From: UBA668 sp043740085
GTDB taxonomy: Bacteria > Actinomycetota > Acidimicrobiia > Acidimicrobiales > Ilumatobacteraceae
DNA length: 51,953 bases
Direction of reading: 5' to 3'
Assembly (NCBI GenBank): GCA_043740085.1
Contig: JAYUCY010000055.1
Coordinates: 1 to 51,953, forward strand
Shown here: piece after piece, positions 1 through 7,603 of the stretch
Layout of the letters: each line of letters starts with the position of its first letter
Position numbering within the stretch: the first letter of the stretch is position 1
Notes under the pieces: model-generated
Told to the model about the DNA's origin: nothing
Seen by the model: only the letters and a program-made list of their open reading frames with translations
Databases searched by the model: none
Made by a program: the position numbers and the translations under genes

Positions 1-2271
1 CGTACGCGGGATGGGGGTGGCGGTGAGGGTGAGCACATCGACGTTGTGCTTCATCTTCTTCATCGCCTCCTTCGCCTGCACACCGAACCGCTGCTCCTCG
101 TCGACCACCAGCAGCCCCAGATCCTTGAACACCACCCCGTCCTGCAGCAGGCGATGGGTACCGATGACACAGTCGATCTCGCCGGTCTTGAGGCCTTCGA
201 TCACCTTCTTCGCTTCTCTGGTGGTGAGGAAGCGGCTGAGCACTTCCACGCGAATCGGATAGCCGGCGAAGCGGTCGGCGAAGGTGTTGCCGTGCTGCGT
301 TGCCAGCAAAGTTGTAGGCGCGAGTACGGCCACCTGCTTGCCATCCTGGATGGCCTTGAACGCCGCTCGAATAGCAACTTCGGTTTTGCCAAACCCGACG
401 TCGCCGCACACGAGACGATCCATGGGGAAGGCGCGTTCCATGTCGACCTTGATGTCGTCGATGGCCTTGCGTTGGTCGGGCGTCTCCACGAACGGGAAGG
501 CCTGCTCCATCTCGTGCTGCCACGGCGTGTCCATACCGAACGCGTGGCCGGTGGCGTGGACCCGCTTCTGGTAGAGCACCACCAGCTCTTGCGCGATTTC
601 GCGCACGGCGCTGCGAACCTTGCTCTTGGCCTTGGCGAAGTCGCTGCCGCCGAGGCGGTGCAGTACCGGTATCTCACCGCCGACGTATTGGCGTAGCGCG
701 TCGATCTGGTCGCTGGGCACGTACAGCTTGTCGCCGCCCTTGTATTTCAGCAGCAGGTAGTCGCGCTCGGTGCCGCCGATGGTGCGCTTGACCATTCCCT
801 CGTATTGGCCAACGCCGTGCTGGTAGTGCACGACGTAGTTGCCGGGCTTGAGGTCTTCGAACAGGCCCGTTCCCTGCCGCTTGCGCGGGCGAGCCCTGCG
901 ATGTGCGCGACGGCGTCCGGTGAGGTCGGCTTCGGCGACCACGGCCAGCTTGGCAGCAGGCACGCTGCAACCGCGGTGCAGCGGCGCAGTTGTGATGTAG
1001 CCGCCGGGCCTGGTGAACTTGGCCTCCGGACCAACCAAGTTGAAGCTGAGGCCGCGGTCCAACAGCAGGGTGCTCATCCGCTGCGCCGAGCCCTCGCCGT
1101 CGGCGGCCACCACCACCGTAAAGCCCTCACTGAGCAGCTCACGCAGGCGGCCGGCCAAGCCCTCGCCATCGCCCACCACCGGCCCCCAACCCATGGCGTT
1201 GACCATGGGGGAGTCGGGGGTCTCGGGCACGTTGCTGATGGTCCACATCGCCTGACCATCGGCCAGCAGGCGATCGGTGTTGGCATGCAGCCGCGGGAAG
1301 GTCTTGGTTGCGTCGCGAGCCCACGTACCGGCAAGTGCGCGGGCGAGATCGTCCTCTTCGGCGAGCAGGTCGTTGGCGCGGTCGCGCATGCGGCGTGGCT
1401 CAACCAGCGCCACCTTCGCGGTCGCGGGCAACACGTCGGTGATCAGCTGGTCGCCGTCCACCAGCCACGGCAGCCAGCTCTCCATGCCGTCGAACAGCGT
1501 GCCCTCGGCCAGCCGCTCCCAGTGCTCGCGACCCCACGGCTCGGTGGCCACCAGGCCAGCGGCGCGAGCGCGGACAGCCTCGGTGGGAATCAGTTCGCGG
1601 GCCGGGAAGACCAGCGCCTCTGCGAGGTCGAGGGTGCTGCGCTGGTCGTTGACCGCGAATTCAGTGAGACGATCGACCTCGTCGCCCCACAGGTCGATGC
1701 GAATCGGGGCATCGGAGGTGGACGGGAAGATGTCGATAATTGCGCCGCGCTGCGCCACCTCGCCGCGGTGCTCGACCAGTTCCTCGCGGCGGTAGCCGAA
1801 TTGGATGAGCTGCGCCATCAACGCATCGGGGTCGAGGATGGCGCCCTTACTGACGTGGATGGGGTCGGCTTCGTCGGTGCCCGGCCCCAGCCGCTGCAGG
1901 AGCGCGCGAACGCCCGCGACGATGATGGCCGGGCAGCGGTCGGCCGAGCGCAGGCGCCACAGCACTTCCATGCGATGGCCCATCGTTTCCACGCTGGGGC
2001 TGACTCGTTCGAAGGGCAGTGTCTCCCACGCAGGGAAGAGCACCACCTCGCCTACGGGCATGTACTGCACCAGGTCGTCGTAGAGCTGGCCGGCGTCGGT
2101 ACCCGTCGGGCAGGCAACAACCAGCGGCCGCTTGTCGCCCAGCTGAGCAAGCGCGGCAAGTGCCAATGCGCGCGCCGATTCGGGTACTGCCACAAAGCCG
2201 GTCGGGTCGCCCAGCGCCTGCGTGAGCGCAGGCTCGTTGCGGAGCAACCGGGGGAGCGAGGCGAGCGACAT
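1..2271 (-). CDS. mfd: Transcription-repair coupling factor Mfd (N-terminal 757 residues, cut by window edge)
   Basis: Mfd displaces RNA polymerase stalled at DNA lesions and recruits the UvrA nucleotide excision repair machinery. The visible part covers the N-terminal UvrB-like module, the RNA polymerase-interacting domain (a region reading GNYVVHYQHGVGQYEG) and the first RecA-like motor domain, with Walker A GDVGFGKTE and motif II DEEQRFG. The frame is cut exactly in motif III (TATPIPRT), so the second motor domain and the C-terminal autoinhibitory domain lie outside the window. The family is usually about 1150 residues. The ATG at 2271 gives an MSLASLPRLL start. The gene lies downstream of pth, a common actinobacterial arrangement, but is separated from it here by an exported protein gene. 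Identification is firm. Confidence 0.97.
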   Translation of the reverse strand, partial: MSLASLPRLLRNEPALTQALGDPTGFVAVPESARALALAALAQLGDKRPLVVACPTGTDAGQLYDDLVQYMPVGEVVLFPAWETLPFERVSPSVETMGHRMEVLWRLRSADRCPAIIVAGVRALLQRLGPGTDEADPIHVSKGAILDPDALMAQLIQFGYRREELVEHRGEVAQRGAIIDIFPSTSDAPIRIDLWGDEVDRLTEFAVNDQRSTLDLAEALVFPARELIPTEAVRARAAGLVATEPWGREHWERLAEGTLFDGMESWLPWLVDGDQLITDVLPATAKVALVEPRRMRDRANDLLAEEDDLARALAGTWARDATKTFPRLHANTDRLLADGQAMWTISNVPETPDSPMVNAMGWGPVVGDGEGLAGRLRELLSEGFTVVVAADGEGSAQRMSTLLLDRGLSFNLVGPEAKFTRPGGYITTAPLHRGCSVPAAKLAVVAEADLTGRRRAHRRARPRKRQGTGLFEDLKPGNYVVHYQHGVGQYEGMVKRTIGGTERDYLLLKYKGGDKLYVPSDQIDALRQYVGGEIPVLHRLGGSDFAKAKSKVRSAVREIAQELVVLYQKRVHATGHAFGMDTPWQHEMEQAFPFVETPDQRKAIDDIKVDMERAFPMDRLVCGDVGFGKTEVAIRAAFKAIQDGKQVAVLAPTTLLATQHGNTFADRFAGYPIRVEVLSRFLTTREAKKVIEGLKTGEIDCVIGTHRLLQDGVVFKDLGLLVVDEEQRFGVQAKEAMKKMKHNVDVLTLTATPIPRT

Positions 2272-2326
2272 GGGGCAGCCCAGGGTATCGGCGCGACGAA
2301 GCAGCCCCTAGTCCGAGACACGCACC

Positions 2327-2354
2327 GTGCGGTTCGGTGCGGTTCGGTGCGGTT
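2327..2354. repeat. Short tandem repeat, period 10, between mfd and the Tat-exported gene
   Basis: The unit GTGCGGTTCG occurs twice in full and a third time in part (GTGCGGTT). It ends inside the TAA stop of the upstream gene. It is probably replication slippage in a non-coding gap; I see no clear hairpin or promoter in it. Confidence 0.7.
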
Positions 2355-3330
2355 AGGCGTAGAAGCCGATGACGTCGATGATGAAGTCGGTGGAGGCGCC
2401 AGGGCCGGTGAGCGCCATCAGTTTGGCGGTGGCGTCGATGGCGACAACGGTGGTCACGGCGACGTTGGTGCCGTTGTGATCCCAGTTGATCGACGACGTG
2501 TTGGGGTACGGCAGTCCGTTTTGCCACAGTGCCATGAAGCCCGCGCCAACGGTGCCAACGGTGGTGAGGGTGACCATCGCCGCTGCTGCGCCCGCGGGTA
2601 CGGCCCCACCGAAGGTGCAGTCGACGACGCGGGTGACGTTGTTGGCGAGCTGACCCTTGACAACGGTGGTTGGGTTGGCGCCGGCGCGTGAGTCGTACAC
2701 GCGGATCGGCACCGGCAGCAGGTTGAGTTGTGGGTTGGCGTCGTAGTACTGGTAGATCGCGCCCAGAAACACCTTGTCGGCCAAGTTGCAAAACGCCTCG
2801 ACATAGAAGCGCTCGCCGAGCGCGACCGTGCGCGGCGGGGCTGGTGTGTAGGAGGCCTGCCCGTTCCCAAGTGTCGATGCAATTGGCATTGGAGCAACGA
2901 TCGAGTTCGTGCCGCCGACCATGGTGACGTTGAGGGTGACGCTGACAGCCGCGGCCACGGTGAAGGTTCTTGAGAAGACGTCAACGCGAACAAGCCGCGC
3001 CCCGACGGGGAGGTCGAGAGCGGCGTCGATCCAGCCACCGGTGACGAAGACGCCGCCGTTGTTGTATTGATGACTCGTTGGACCACCGAAAGTCAGTGCC
3101 AACGTGTCGGCGAGGTTGATGACGCCGATACGAACGCCGGGTGCGGCGATTGGCGGAAGTGCGAGCGCTCCGAACGTATCGCCCCCTGTGTCGGAGGTCG
3201 TGCCACCACCTTCACCTTCGGCGCGCGCGAGGCCCTCAAGGCCGAGTACAGCAAGTGCGGCTGACATTGCCCCTCCACCTGCTGCTCCGCCGATGAATGA
3301 TCGGCGGCTGACATCTTGTCCCTTGGTCAT
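2353..3330 (-). CDS. Tat-exported protein of unknown function
   Basis: This is a 325-residue protein starting at an ATG with GGGAG just upstream. Its N-terminus MTKGQDVSRRSFIGGAAGG has a twin-arginine motif (SRRSFIG) followed by an alanine/glycine-rich hydrophobic stretch ending near ARAEG, which indicates export folded through the Tat pathway. The mature part is rich in Val, Thr, Gly and Ala with alternating hydrophobic residues, suggesting beta-rich structure. The last 110 residues (from about RVYDSRAGANPTT) resemble beta-rich repeat segments found in many secreted actinobacterial proteins. I recognise no catalytic motif. It sits between pth and mfd with a 123-bp upstream gap, so it may have its own promoter. 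Confidence 0.8.
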   Translation of the reverse strand: MTKGQDVSRRSFIGGAAGGGAMSAALAVLGLEGLARAEGEGGGTTSDTGGDTFGALALPPIAAPGVRIGVINLADTLALTFGGPTSHQYNNGGVFVTGGWIDAALDLPVGARLVRVDVFSRTFTVAAAVSVTLNVTMVGGTNSIVAPMPIASTLGNGQASYTPAPPRTVALGERFYVEAFCNLADKVFLGAIYQYYDANPQLNLLPVPIRVYDSRAGANPTTVVKGQLANNVTRVVDCTFGGAVPAGAAAAMVTLTTVGTVGAGFMALWQNGLPYPNTSSINWDHNGTNVAVTTVVAIDATAKLMALTGPGASTDFIIDVIGFYA

Positions 3331-3453
3331 GTTCGCTCCCGTGTACCTAATCGAATAGCGACGCACAAGGACGACGTAGCCGGTGTGGAATTGCCCAAGT
3401 TCTGCGGGGCTGGGTGCCGGGCGCGACGCAAGCAGCATGCTCGACGTCGGAGA

Positions 3454-4026
3454 CTACAGGCCATTGAAGCGTTGCATGGCGGCGCTGGCGCCCTCGGCGA
3501 CGACGACCTCCACGATGTCGGCGGCGCGTTCGATCATCACGTCGAGGGTTTCGCGTTCGGCCTTCGGCACGCGGGACAGCACGTGGTCGGCGCCCTGCTC
3601 TTTGCTACGCGGCTTGCCGATGCCGATGCGTACCCGCAGGTAGTCCTGCGTGTGCAGATGTTGGGTGATGCTGCGCAGCCCGTTGTTACCCGCCAGCCCG
3701 CCGCCGGCCTTCACACGCACGACACCGGTCTCGAGATCCAACTCGTCGTGCACGATGATCAGCTGCCCAGGTTCGACGACACGGTGGCGGCGCATCAGTG
3801 CACCAACGGCCTGGCCGCTCTCGTTCATGAACGTGGTAGGGAACGCCAGCACGACACGCTTGTCGCCAATACGTGCCTCGGCAACGAGTGCCTTGTCACG
3901 ACCAGCTTTCAGGTTGAGCCCTAGTCGCTTGCACAGCAGCGCAATGGTTTCCTCGCCCACGTTGTGGCGAGTGCGCGCGTAGTCCTTACCAGGGTTGCCC
4001 AGGCCGACGATGATCGCGTCGATCAC
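3454..4026 (-). CDS. pth: Peptidyl-tRNA hydrolase
   Basis: The enzyme releases peptides from prematurely dissociated peptidyl-tRNA so that the tRNA can be reused. At 190 residues it has the normal family length. The N-terminus has VGLGNPGKDYARTRHNVGE, containing the substrate-binding Asn and the catalytic His. Further on are FMNESG with the conserved Asn, HDELDL with the catalytic-site Asp, and GGGLAGNNGLRSI. The gene starts 12 bases after the stop of rplY and is almost certainly co-transcribed with it. This rplY-pth pairing is standard in actinobacteria. Confidence 0.97.
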   Translation of the reverse strand: MIDAIIVGLGNPGKDYARTRHNVGEETIALLCKRLGLNLKAGRDKALVAEARIGDKRVVLAFPTTFMNESGQAVGALMRRHRVVEPGQLIIVHDELDLETGVVRVKAGGGLAGNNGLRSITQHLHTQDYLRVRIGIGKPRSKEQGADHVLSRVPKAERETLDVMIERAADIVEVVVAEGASAAMQRFNGL

Positions 4027-4038
4027 GCCGGCGTGCGA

Positions 4039-4668
4039 TCACTCTGCGGCGGGGGCTTCGTCAGCCGCGGCGCCTTCGGCGGCCTCGGCCAGATCGGCTT
4101 CGGCTTCGGCGGCCGACGTGATGAGGATCGTGACGATCGGCATTTCCGGGTCGCCGTGTGCAGTGACGCCCTTGGGCATCGGCACGTCGGCGAGGCGGAT
4201 GACATCGCCGGGCTGCATTTCGGTGACGTCGATCTCGAATGCGTTGGGCATGTTGTTCGGGGTGCAGCTGACCTCAATGGTGTCGACAGCAGCGTCGACC
4301 AGGCCGCCTTCGGCCGCAACAGCCTTCGACTCGCCAACGATGTGCACGGCGACCGAGACGGTGATCTCTTCGTTCATATTGACCTGCAGGAAGTCGATGT
4401 GAGCAACGGTGCGGCGGATCGGATGACGCTGCATGTCCTTGACGACGGCGGGGTAGCTCTTGCCGTCTACCTCGAGGCTGAGCACGGTGTTGCTGCCAGC
4501 CGGGCCGCTGAGGGCGAGGCGCAGCTCGCGGCGCTCGACGGTGACGCTGACGGGGGCCATGCCCTGGCCGTAGATGACACCGGGAATGTGCCCTTCAGCG
4601 CGCAGCCGGCGGGCTGCGGGGGAACCCGTGGTGGTGCGGGGGAGGGCGGCGAGCTTGGTGTTGGACAT
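4039..4668 (-). CDS. rplY: 50S ribosomal protein bL25, CTC-type
   Basis: bL25 binds 5S rRNA in the large subunit. The 209-residue protein has the N-terminal 5S-binding domain (residues 1-95, with GHIPGVIYGQG and a region around HPIRRTVAHIDFLQV) and the C-terminal beta domain of the long general-stress (CTC) form. It ends in an alanine/glutamate-rich acidic tail. The order prs-rplY-pth and the short gaps support one transcript. The 89-base gap to prs contains a weak GGCCG-GAA-CGGCC hairpin but no T-run, so termination there is not convincing. Confidence 0.96.
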   Translation of the reverse strand: MSNTKLAALPRTTTGSPAARRLRAEGHIPGVIYGQGMAPVSVTVERRELRLALSGPAGSNTVLSLEVDGKSYPAVVKDMQRHPIRRTVAHIDFLQVNMNEEITVSVAVHIVGESKAVAAEGGLVDAAVDTIEVSCTPNNMPNAFEIDVTEMQPGDVIRLADVPMPKGVTAHGDPEMPIVTILITSAAEAEADLAEAAEGAAADEAPAAE

Positions 4669-4757
4669 GACGAGGCCTCGATCAGAGCGTTACAGAACGA
4701 CGAAAAATGTTACCTGGGTTGCGGCCGGAACGGCCACGCCCGGTGCATCAAATGAGG

Positions 4758-5747
4758 CTAGGACTGGTTTTCGCCGCCGAAGATCTCGCTGACACTGGTG
4801 TCGTCGAAGACGGCCCTGAGGGCGTCGGCAATCAACGGGGCAATAGACAGCACTTCGATCTTGTCGATCTTCTTCTCGGGTGCCAGCGGCAGCGTGTTGG
4901 TGACGACAACCCGCTTGATGACCGATTTTTGCAGGCGCTCGATGGCCGGACCGCTGAGCACGCCGTGCGTCGCCATCGTCCACACTTCGCGTGCGCCACG
5001 GGCCATCAGCACGTCGGCGGCCGAGCAGATGGTGGCGCCGCTGTCGATCATGTCGTCGGTGAGAATGCACAGGCGGCCCTCGACATCGCCCATGACTTCC
5101 TTCGCCTCGGCCACGTTGGTGGTGCCCTTCGGGCGACGCTTGTAGATGAATGCCAGGTCGGCGCCGCGGTCGCTGAGGTGCTGCGCCATACGCTCGGCCA
5201 CCTTGATTCGGCCGGCGTCGGGGGAGACGATGACGGGAGCGTCGGCGTGCTGGCGCAGGTAGTTCTCCAGGACGGGCATCGCGGTCAGGTGGTCGACGGG
5301 GCCTTCGAAGAAGCCCTGAATCTGGCCACTGTGCAGGTCGATGCTGACCATCCGCTTGGCGCCGGCCGACTTGAACAGGTCGGCCACCATGCGGGCGGTG
5401 ATGGGCTCGCGGCCCTCAGCCTTACGGTCCTGGCGGGCGTAACCGTAGAACGGGCACACGGCGGTGATGCGCTTGGCCGAGGCGCGGTAGGCGGTGTCGA
5501 TCATGATCAGCTGTTCCATGATCGAGTCGTTAATGCTGCGGCCGTTGTGCCCGCAGTGGGTCTGCATGATGAACACGTCGCTCCCACGGATGCTTTCGCC
5601 GAACCGGGCACGCACTTCGCCGTTGGCGAATTCGACAAGGCCGGGGTGGCCCAGCTCGATGCCCAGGTGGTCTGCAACTTCCTGTGCCAGCTCGGGGTGG
5701 GTGCGCCCCGAGTACAGCGACATTCGTTTCGTTGTGACCTTTTCCAT
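4758..5747 (-). CDS. prs: Ribose-phosphate pyrophosphokinase
   Basis: It makes PRPP from ribose 5-phosphate and ATP for nucleotide, histidine and tryptophan synthesis. Family motifs include FANGEVRARFGESIRGSDVF near the N-terminus, YGYARQDRK for ATP binding, DLHSGQIQGFF, and the PRPP-binding loop ILTDDMIDSGATIC. I place the start at the ATG at 5747 (MEKVTTKRMSLYSG, 329 residues) because GGGGAAG lies five bases upstream, and the resulting length fits the family. An upstream in-frame ATG at 5768, one base after the glmU stop, would add MTEHGEA and is the alternative. The glmU-prs pairing is widely conserved. Confidence 0.96.
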   Translation of the reverse strand: MEKVTTKRMSLYSGRTHPELAQEVADHLGIELGHPGLVEFANGEVRARFGESIRGSDVFIMQTHCGHNGRSINDSIMEQLIMIDTAYRASAKRITAVCPFYGYARQDRKAEGREPITARMVADLFKSAGAKRMVSIDLHSGQIQGFFEGPVDHLTAMPVLENYLRQHADAPVIVSPDAGRIKVAERMAQHLSDRGADLAFIYKRRPKGTTNVAEAKEVMGDVEGRLCILTDDMIDSGATICSAADVLMARGAREVWTMATHGVLSGPAIERLQKSVIKRVVVTNTLPLAPEKKIDKIEVLSIAPLIADALRAVFDDTSVSEIFGGENQS

Positions 5748-5769
5748 GGCTTCCCCGTGTTCAGTCATG

Positions 5770-6879
5770 TCATCCGTCGTTGGTCTCGGCCGTTGCAGTG
5801 TAGAAGGCACCGGTGACTGCGCCGGGCGCCACCGAACTACCGCTGGGAAGATAGGCGTACGGCCCGACGCGCGCCTCACTGCCGACCTCACTCTCGCTGC
5901 CGACTGTATTCTGCACCGTGGCACCGTTCCCAATTGCGCAGTCGATCAGGCGGGTATCGGGGCCGATTTCGCATCCGTCGCCAACCATGGTGTCGCCCTG
6001 CAGGATGGTGCCTGGGTAGAGCGTCACGTCACGACCCAACTGCACCGTCACATCCACGAAGGTCTGGCGTGGGTCGAGCATGGTGACACCGTTGAGCAGC
6101 CAGTGCCGGTTGGTGCGGCTGCGCAGCTCGCGCTCGGCCAATGCCAATTGCCAGCGGTCGTTGACGCCCTGAGTCTCCGCTTCGGGCGCCTGCACACAGC
6201 CGATGCGATGGCCCATGGCAGCCAGCGACCCGATGACGTCCGTGAGGTAGTACTCGCCTTGAGCATTGTCGGGGCTGAGGTGGCGCAGCGCGGGGCCCAG
6301 GAGGTCGCGGCGGAACGCGTACATGCTGGTGCACACCTCTTGCACGGCCCGCTCCTCGGCGCTGGCGTCGCGTTGCTCGACGATGCGCAGCACCCGGCCG
6401 TCGCCCGTCTTTGACGGCGCCCGGATGACTCGGCCGTAGCCGGTGGGGTACTCGAGCACCGACGTGATGAGCGTGGCCGCGTACTCGTTGGCGTTGTGTG
6501 CGGCGACGAGTGCATCAATGGTGGCGGGTTGCAGCAGCGGCGTGTCGCCGGGCAAGACGATGACGGTGGAGGTGTCGTCCAGGTCGTCGCCGGGGAACGC
6601 ACCCAGGCCAACCATCGCTGCGTCGCCGGTGCCGCGCTGCACGGTCTGCTCGGTAAATGTCAGGTGTGCCCAGTCGGGAGCCTGTTCCTGCACCTTCTTG
6701 GTGACCCGCTCGGCGCCGTGGCCAACGACCACAACGGTGAGCTCGGGGGTCACCGTTTCCAGTGCGTGGATGACGTGCATCACCATCGGGCGCCCGCAAA
6801 TCAAGTGCAACGGCTTGGGGCGCGAAGACCGCATGCGCGACCCTTCGCCCGCGGCCAGCACGATCGCCGAAACTGTCAT
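5770..6879 (-). CDS. glmU: Short GlmU: N-acetylglucosamine-1-phosphate uridyltransferase lacking the acetyltransferase half
   Basis: Full-length GlmU (about 456 residues) acetylates glucosamine-1-phosphate and then couples it to UTP, giving UDP-GlcNAc for peptidoglycan. Here the uridyltransferase domain is intact: LAAGEGSRMRSSRPKPLH at the N-terminus, a QRGTGDA region, and GEYYLTD. It is followed by a few left-handed beta-helix turns (GDGCEIGPDTRLIDCAIGNGA). The protein then stops at 369 residues, just after the segment GPYAYLPSG, which is near residue 330 of the E. coli enzyme. The turns carrying the catalytic His and the CoA site are missing. The stop is followed one base later by a possible prs start, so no remnant of the missing part exists downstream. 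The ATG overlaps the stop of the upstream regulator (ATGA). Confidence 0.93.
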   Translation of the reverse strand: MTVSAIVLAAGEGSRMRSSRPKPLHLICGRPMVMHVIHALETVTPELTVVVVGHGAERVTKKVQEQAPDWAHLTFTEQTVQRGTGDAAMVGLGAFPGDDLDDTSTVIVLPGDTPLLQPATIDALVAAHNANEYAATLITSVLEYPTGYGRVIRAPSKTGDGRVLRIVEQRDASAEERAVQEVCTSMYAFRRDLLGPALRHLSPDNAQGEYYLTDVIGSLAAMGHRIGCVQAPEAETQGVNDRWQLALAERELRSRTNRHWLLNGVTMLDPRQTFVDVTVQLGRDVTLYPGTILQGDTMVGDGCEIGPDTRLIDCAIGNGATVQNTVGSESEVGSEARVGPYAYLPSGSSVAPGAVTGAFYTATAETNDG

Positions 6880-7385
6880 GTCTTCGTTCTATCGCCCGCG
6901 GCGGGTGTGGCAACGGGTGGCAGCGCGCGAATGGCTGTGGGGCCGAAGGTGGTGGCGCAGTGGGTGCACCAAAAACCCTGTTCCAGTTCAGTGCCGCATG
7001 GTGCGTGGACCAGCACGATCTCGGCGCTGCCGTCGGCCAGGTGGTGTTCGCCCCACTTGATGAGCGCCACCAGTGCCGGTGAAAGCGCCACGCCGGCAGG
7101 AGTGAGCCGGTAGTCGTAGCGCGGCGGCCGTTCCTGGTAGCGCTCCTTGGCCATCACGCCGCCGGCGACGAGCCGCTGCAGGCGCTTGGTGAGAATGGGG
7201 CGGGCGATGCCGAGGTCGTCGGCAAAGTCGTCGAACCGACGAATACCACGCAGCGCCGCCCGGATGATGAGGATGCTCCACCGATCGCCCACCAACTTGA
7301 GTGTGCGCTCCAGCGTCGTCGCATCGTCGTGGACGTCAGCGCCGTCGCACTCGTCGTGCGCTCGGGATGTCGCTGCAGTCGCCAC
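6876..7385 (-). CDS. HxlR-family winged-helix regulator
   Basis: About 169 residues. The HxlR-type winged helix begins at TTLERTLKLVGDRWSILIIR and continues through GIRRFDDFADDLGIARPILTKRLQRLV and a YRLTPAG wing, the standard pattern. The C-terminus adds a section with CGTELEQGFWCTHC, a two-plus-one cysteine arrangement that could bind metal or sense redox state. I place the start at a GTG at 7385. No good ribosome site is visible, and an upstream TTG at 7604 would give an implausible N-terminus. The stop overlaps the glmU start by ATGA, so the regulator is translationally coupled to a cell-wall precursor gene. Confidence 0.85.
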   Translation of the reverse strand: MATAATSRAHDECDGADVHDDATTLERTLKLVGDRWSILIIRAALRGIRRFDDFADDLGIARPILTKRLQRLVAGGVMAKERYQERPPRYDYRLTPAGVALSPALVALIKWGEHHLADGSAEIVLVHAPCGTELEQGFWCTHCATTFGPTAIRALPPVATPAAGDRTKT

Positions 7386-7513
7386 CCCCCGAAATGTACC
7401 CGCCCCTACCCCCAGCTGTACGTAACGGCTGTCGGCTGCTGACCTGGGGTGACGCCTCCCAACCTTGACACAGAGAGTGATCCGCGCGTGTGTGTCAAAG
7501 CTGGCGAACGATT

Positions 7514-7534
7514 TGCGAAGGTCAGAGCTTCGCA
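7514..7534. promoter_or_regulatory. Inverted repeat between the HxlR gene and fbiC
   Basis: TGCGAAG and CTTCGCA form a 7+7 inverted repeat with a 7-base spacer in the 218-base gap between the divergent hxlR-type gene and fbiC. A TTGACA hexamer lies about 40 bases to its left on the plus strand. It could be an operator for the adjacent regulator; no direct evidence. Confidence 0.4.
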
Positions 7535-7603
7535 GCGTGCACGTACAACCGCGCTCGGCGGACTGGGTTCTGTTTTGGTACTCGCATTGGATAGGGTGCT
7601 GCA

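Noticed and set aside
805..2691. Plus-strand open frame of 628 residues
   Set aside because: It lies antisense to mfd, which has unmistakable motor motifs. The predicted protein is rich in His, Gly and Arg with no motif, typical of the reverse strand of a GC-rich gene.
4721..4733. Terminator between rplY and prs
   Set aside because: The GGCCG-GAA-CGGCC hairpin is only five base pairs and is not followed by a T-run on the minus strand. The genes are usually co-transcribed.
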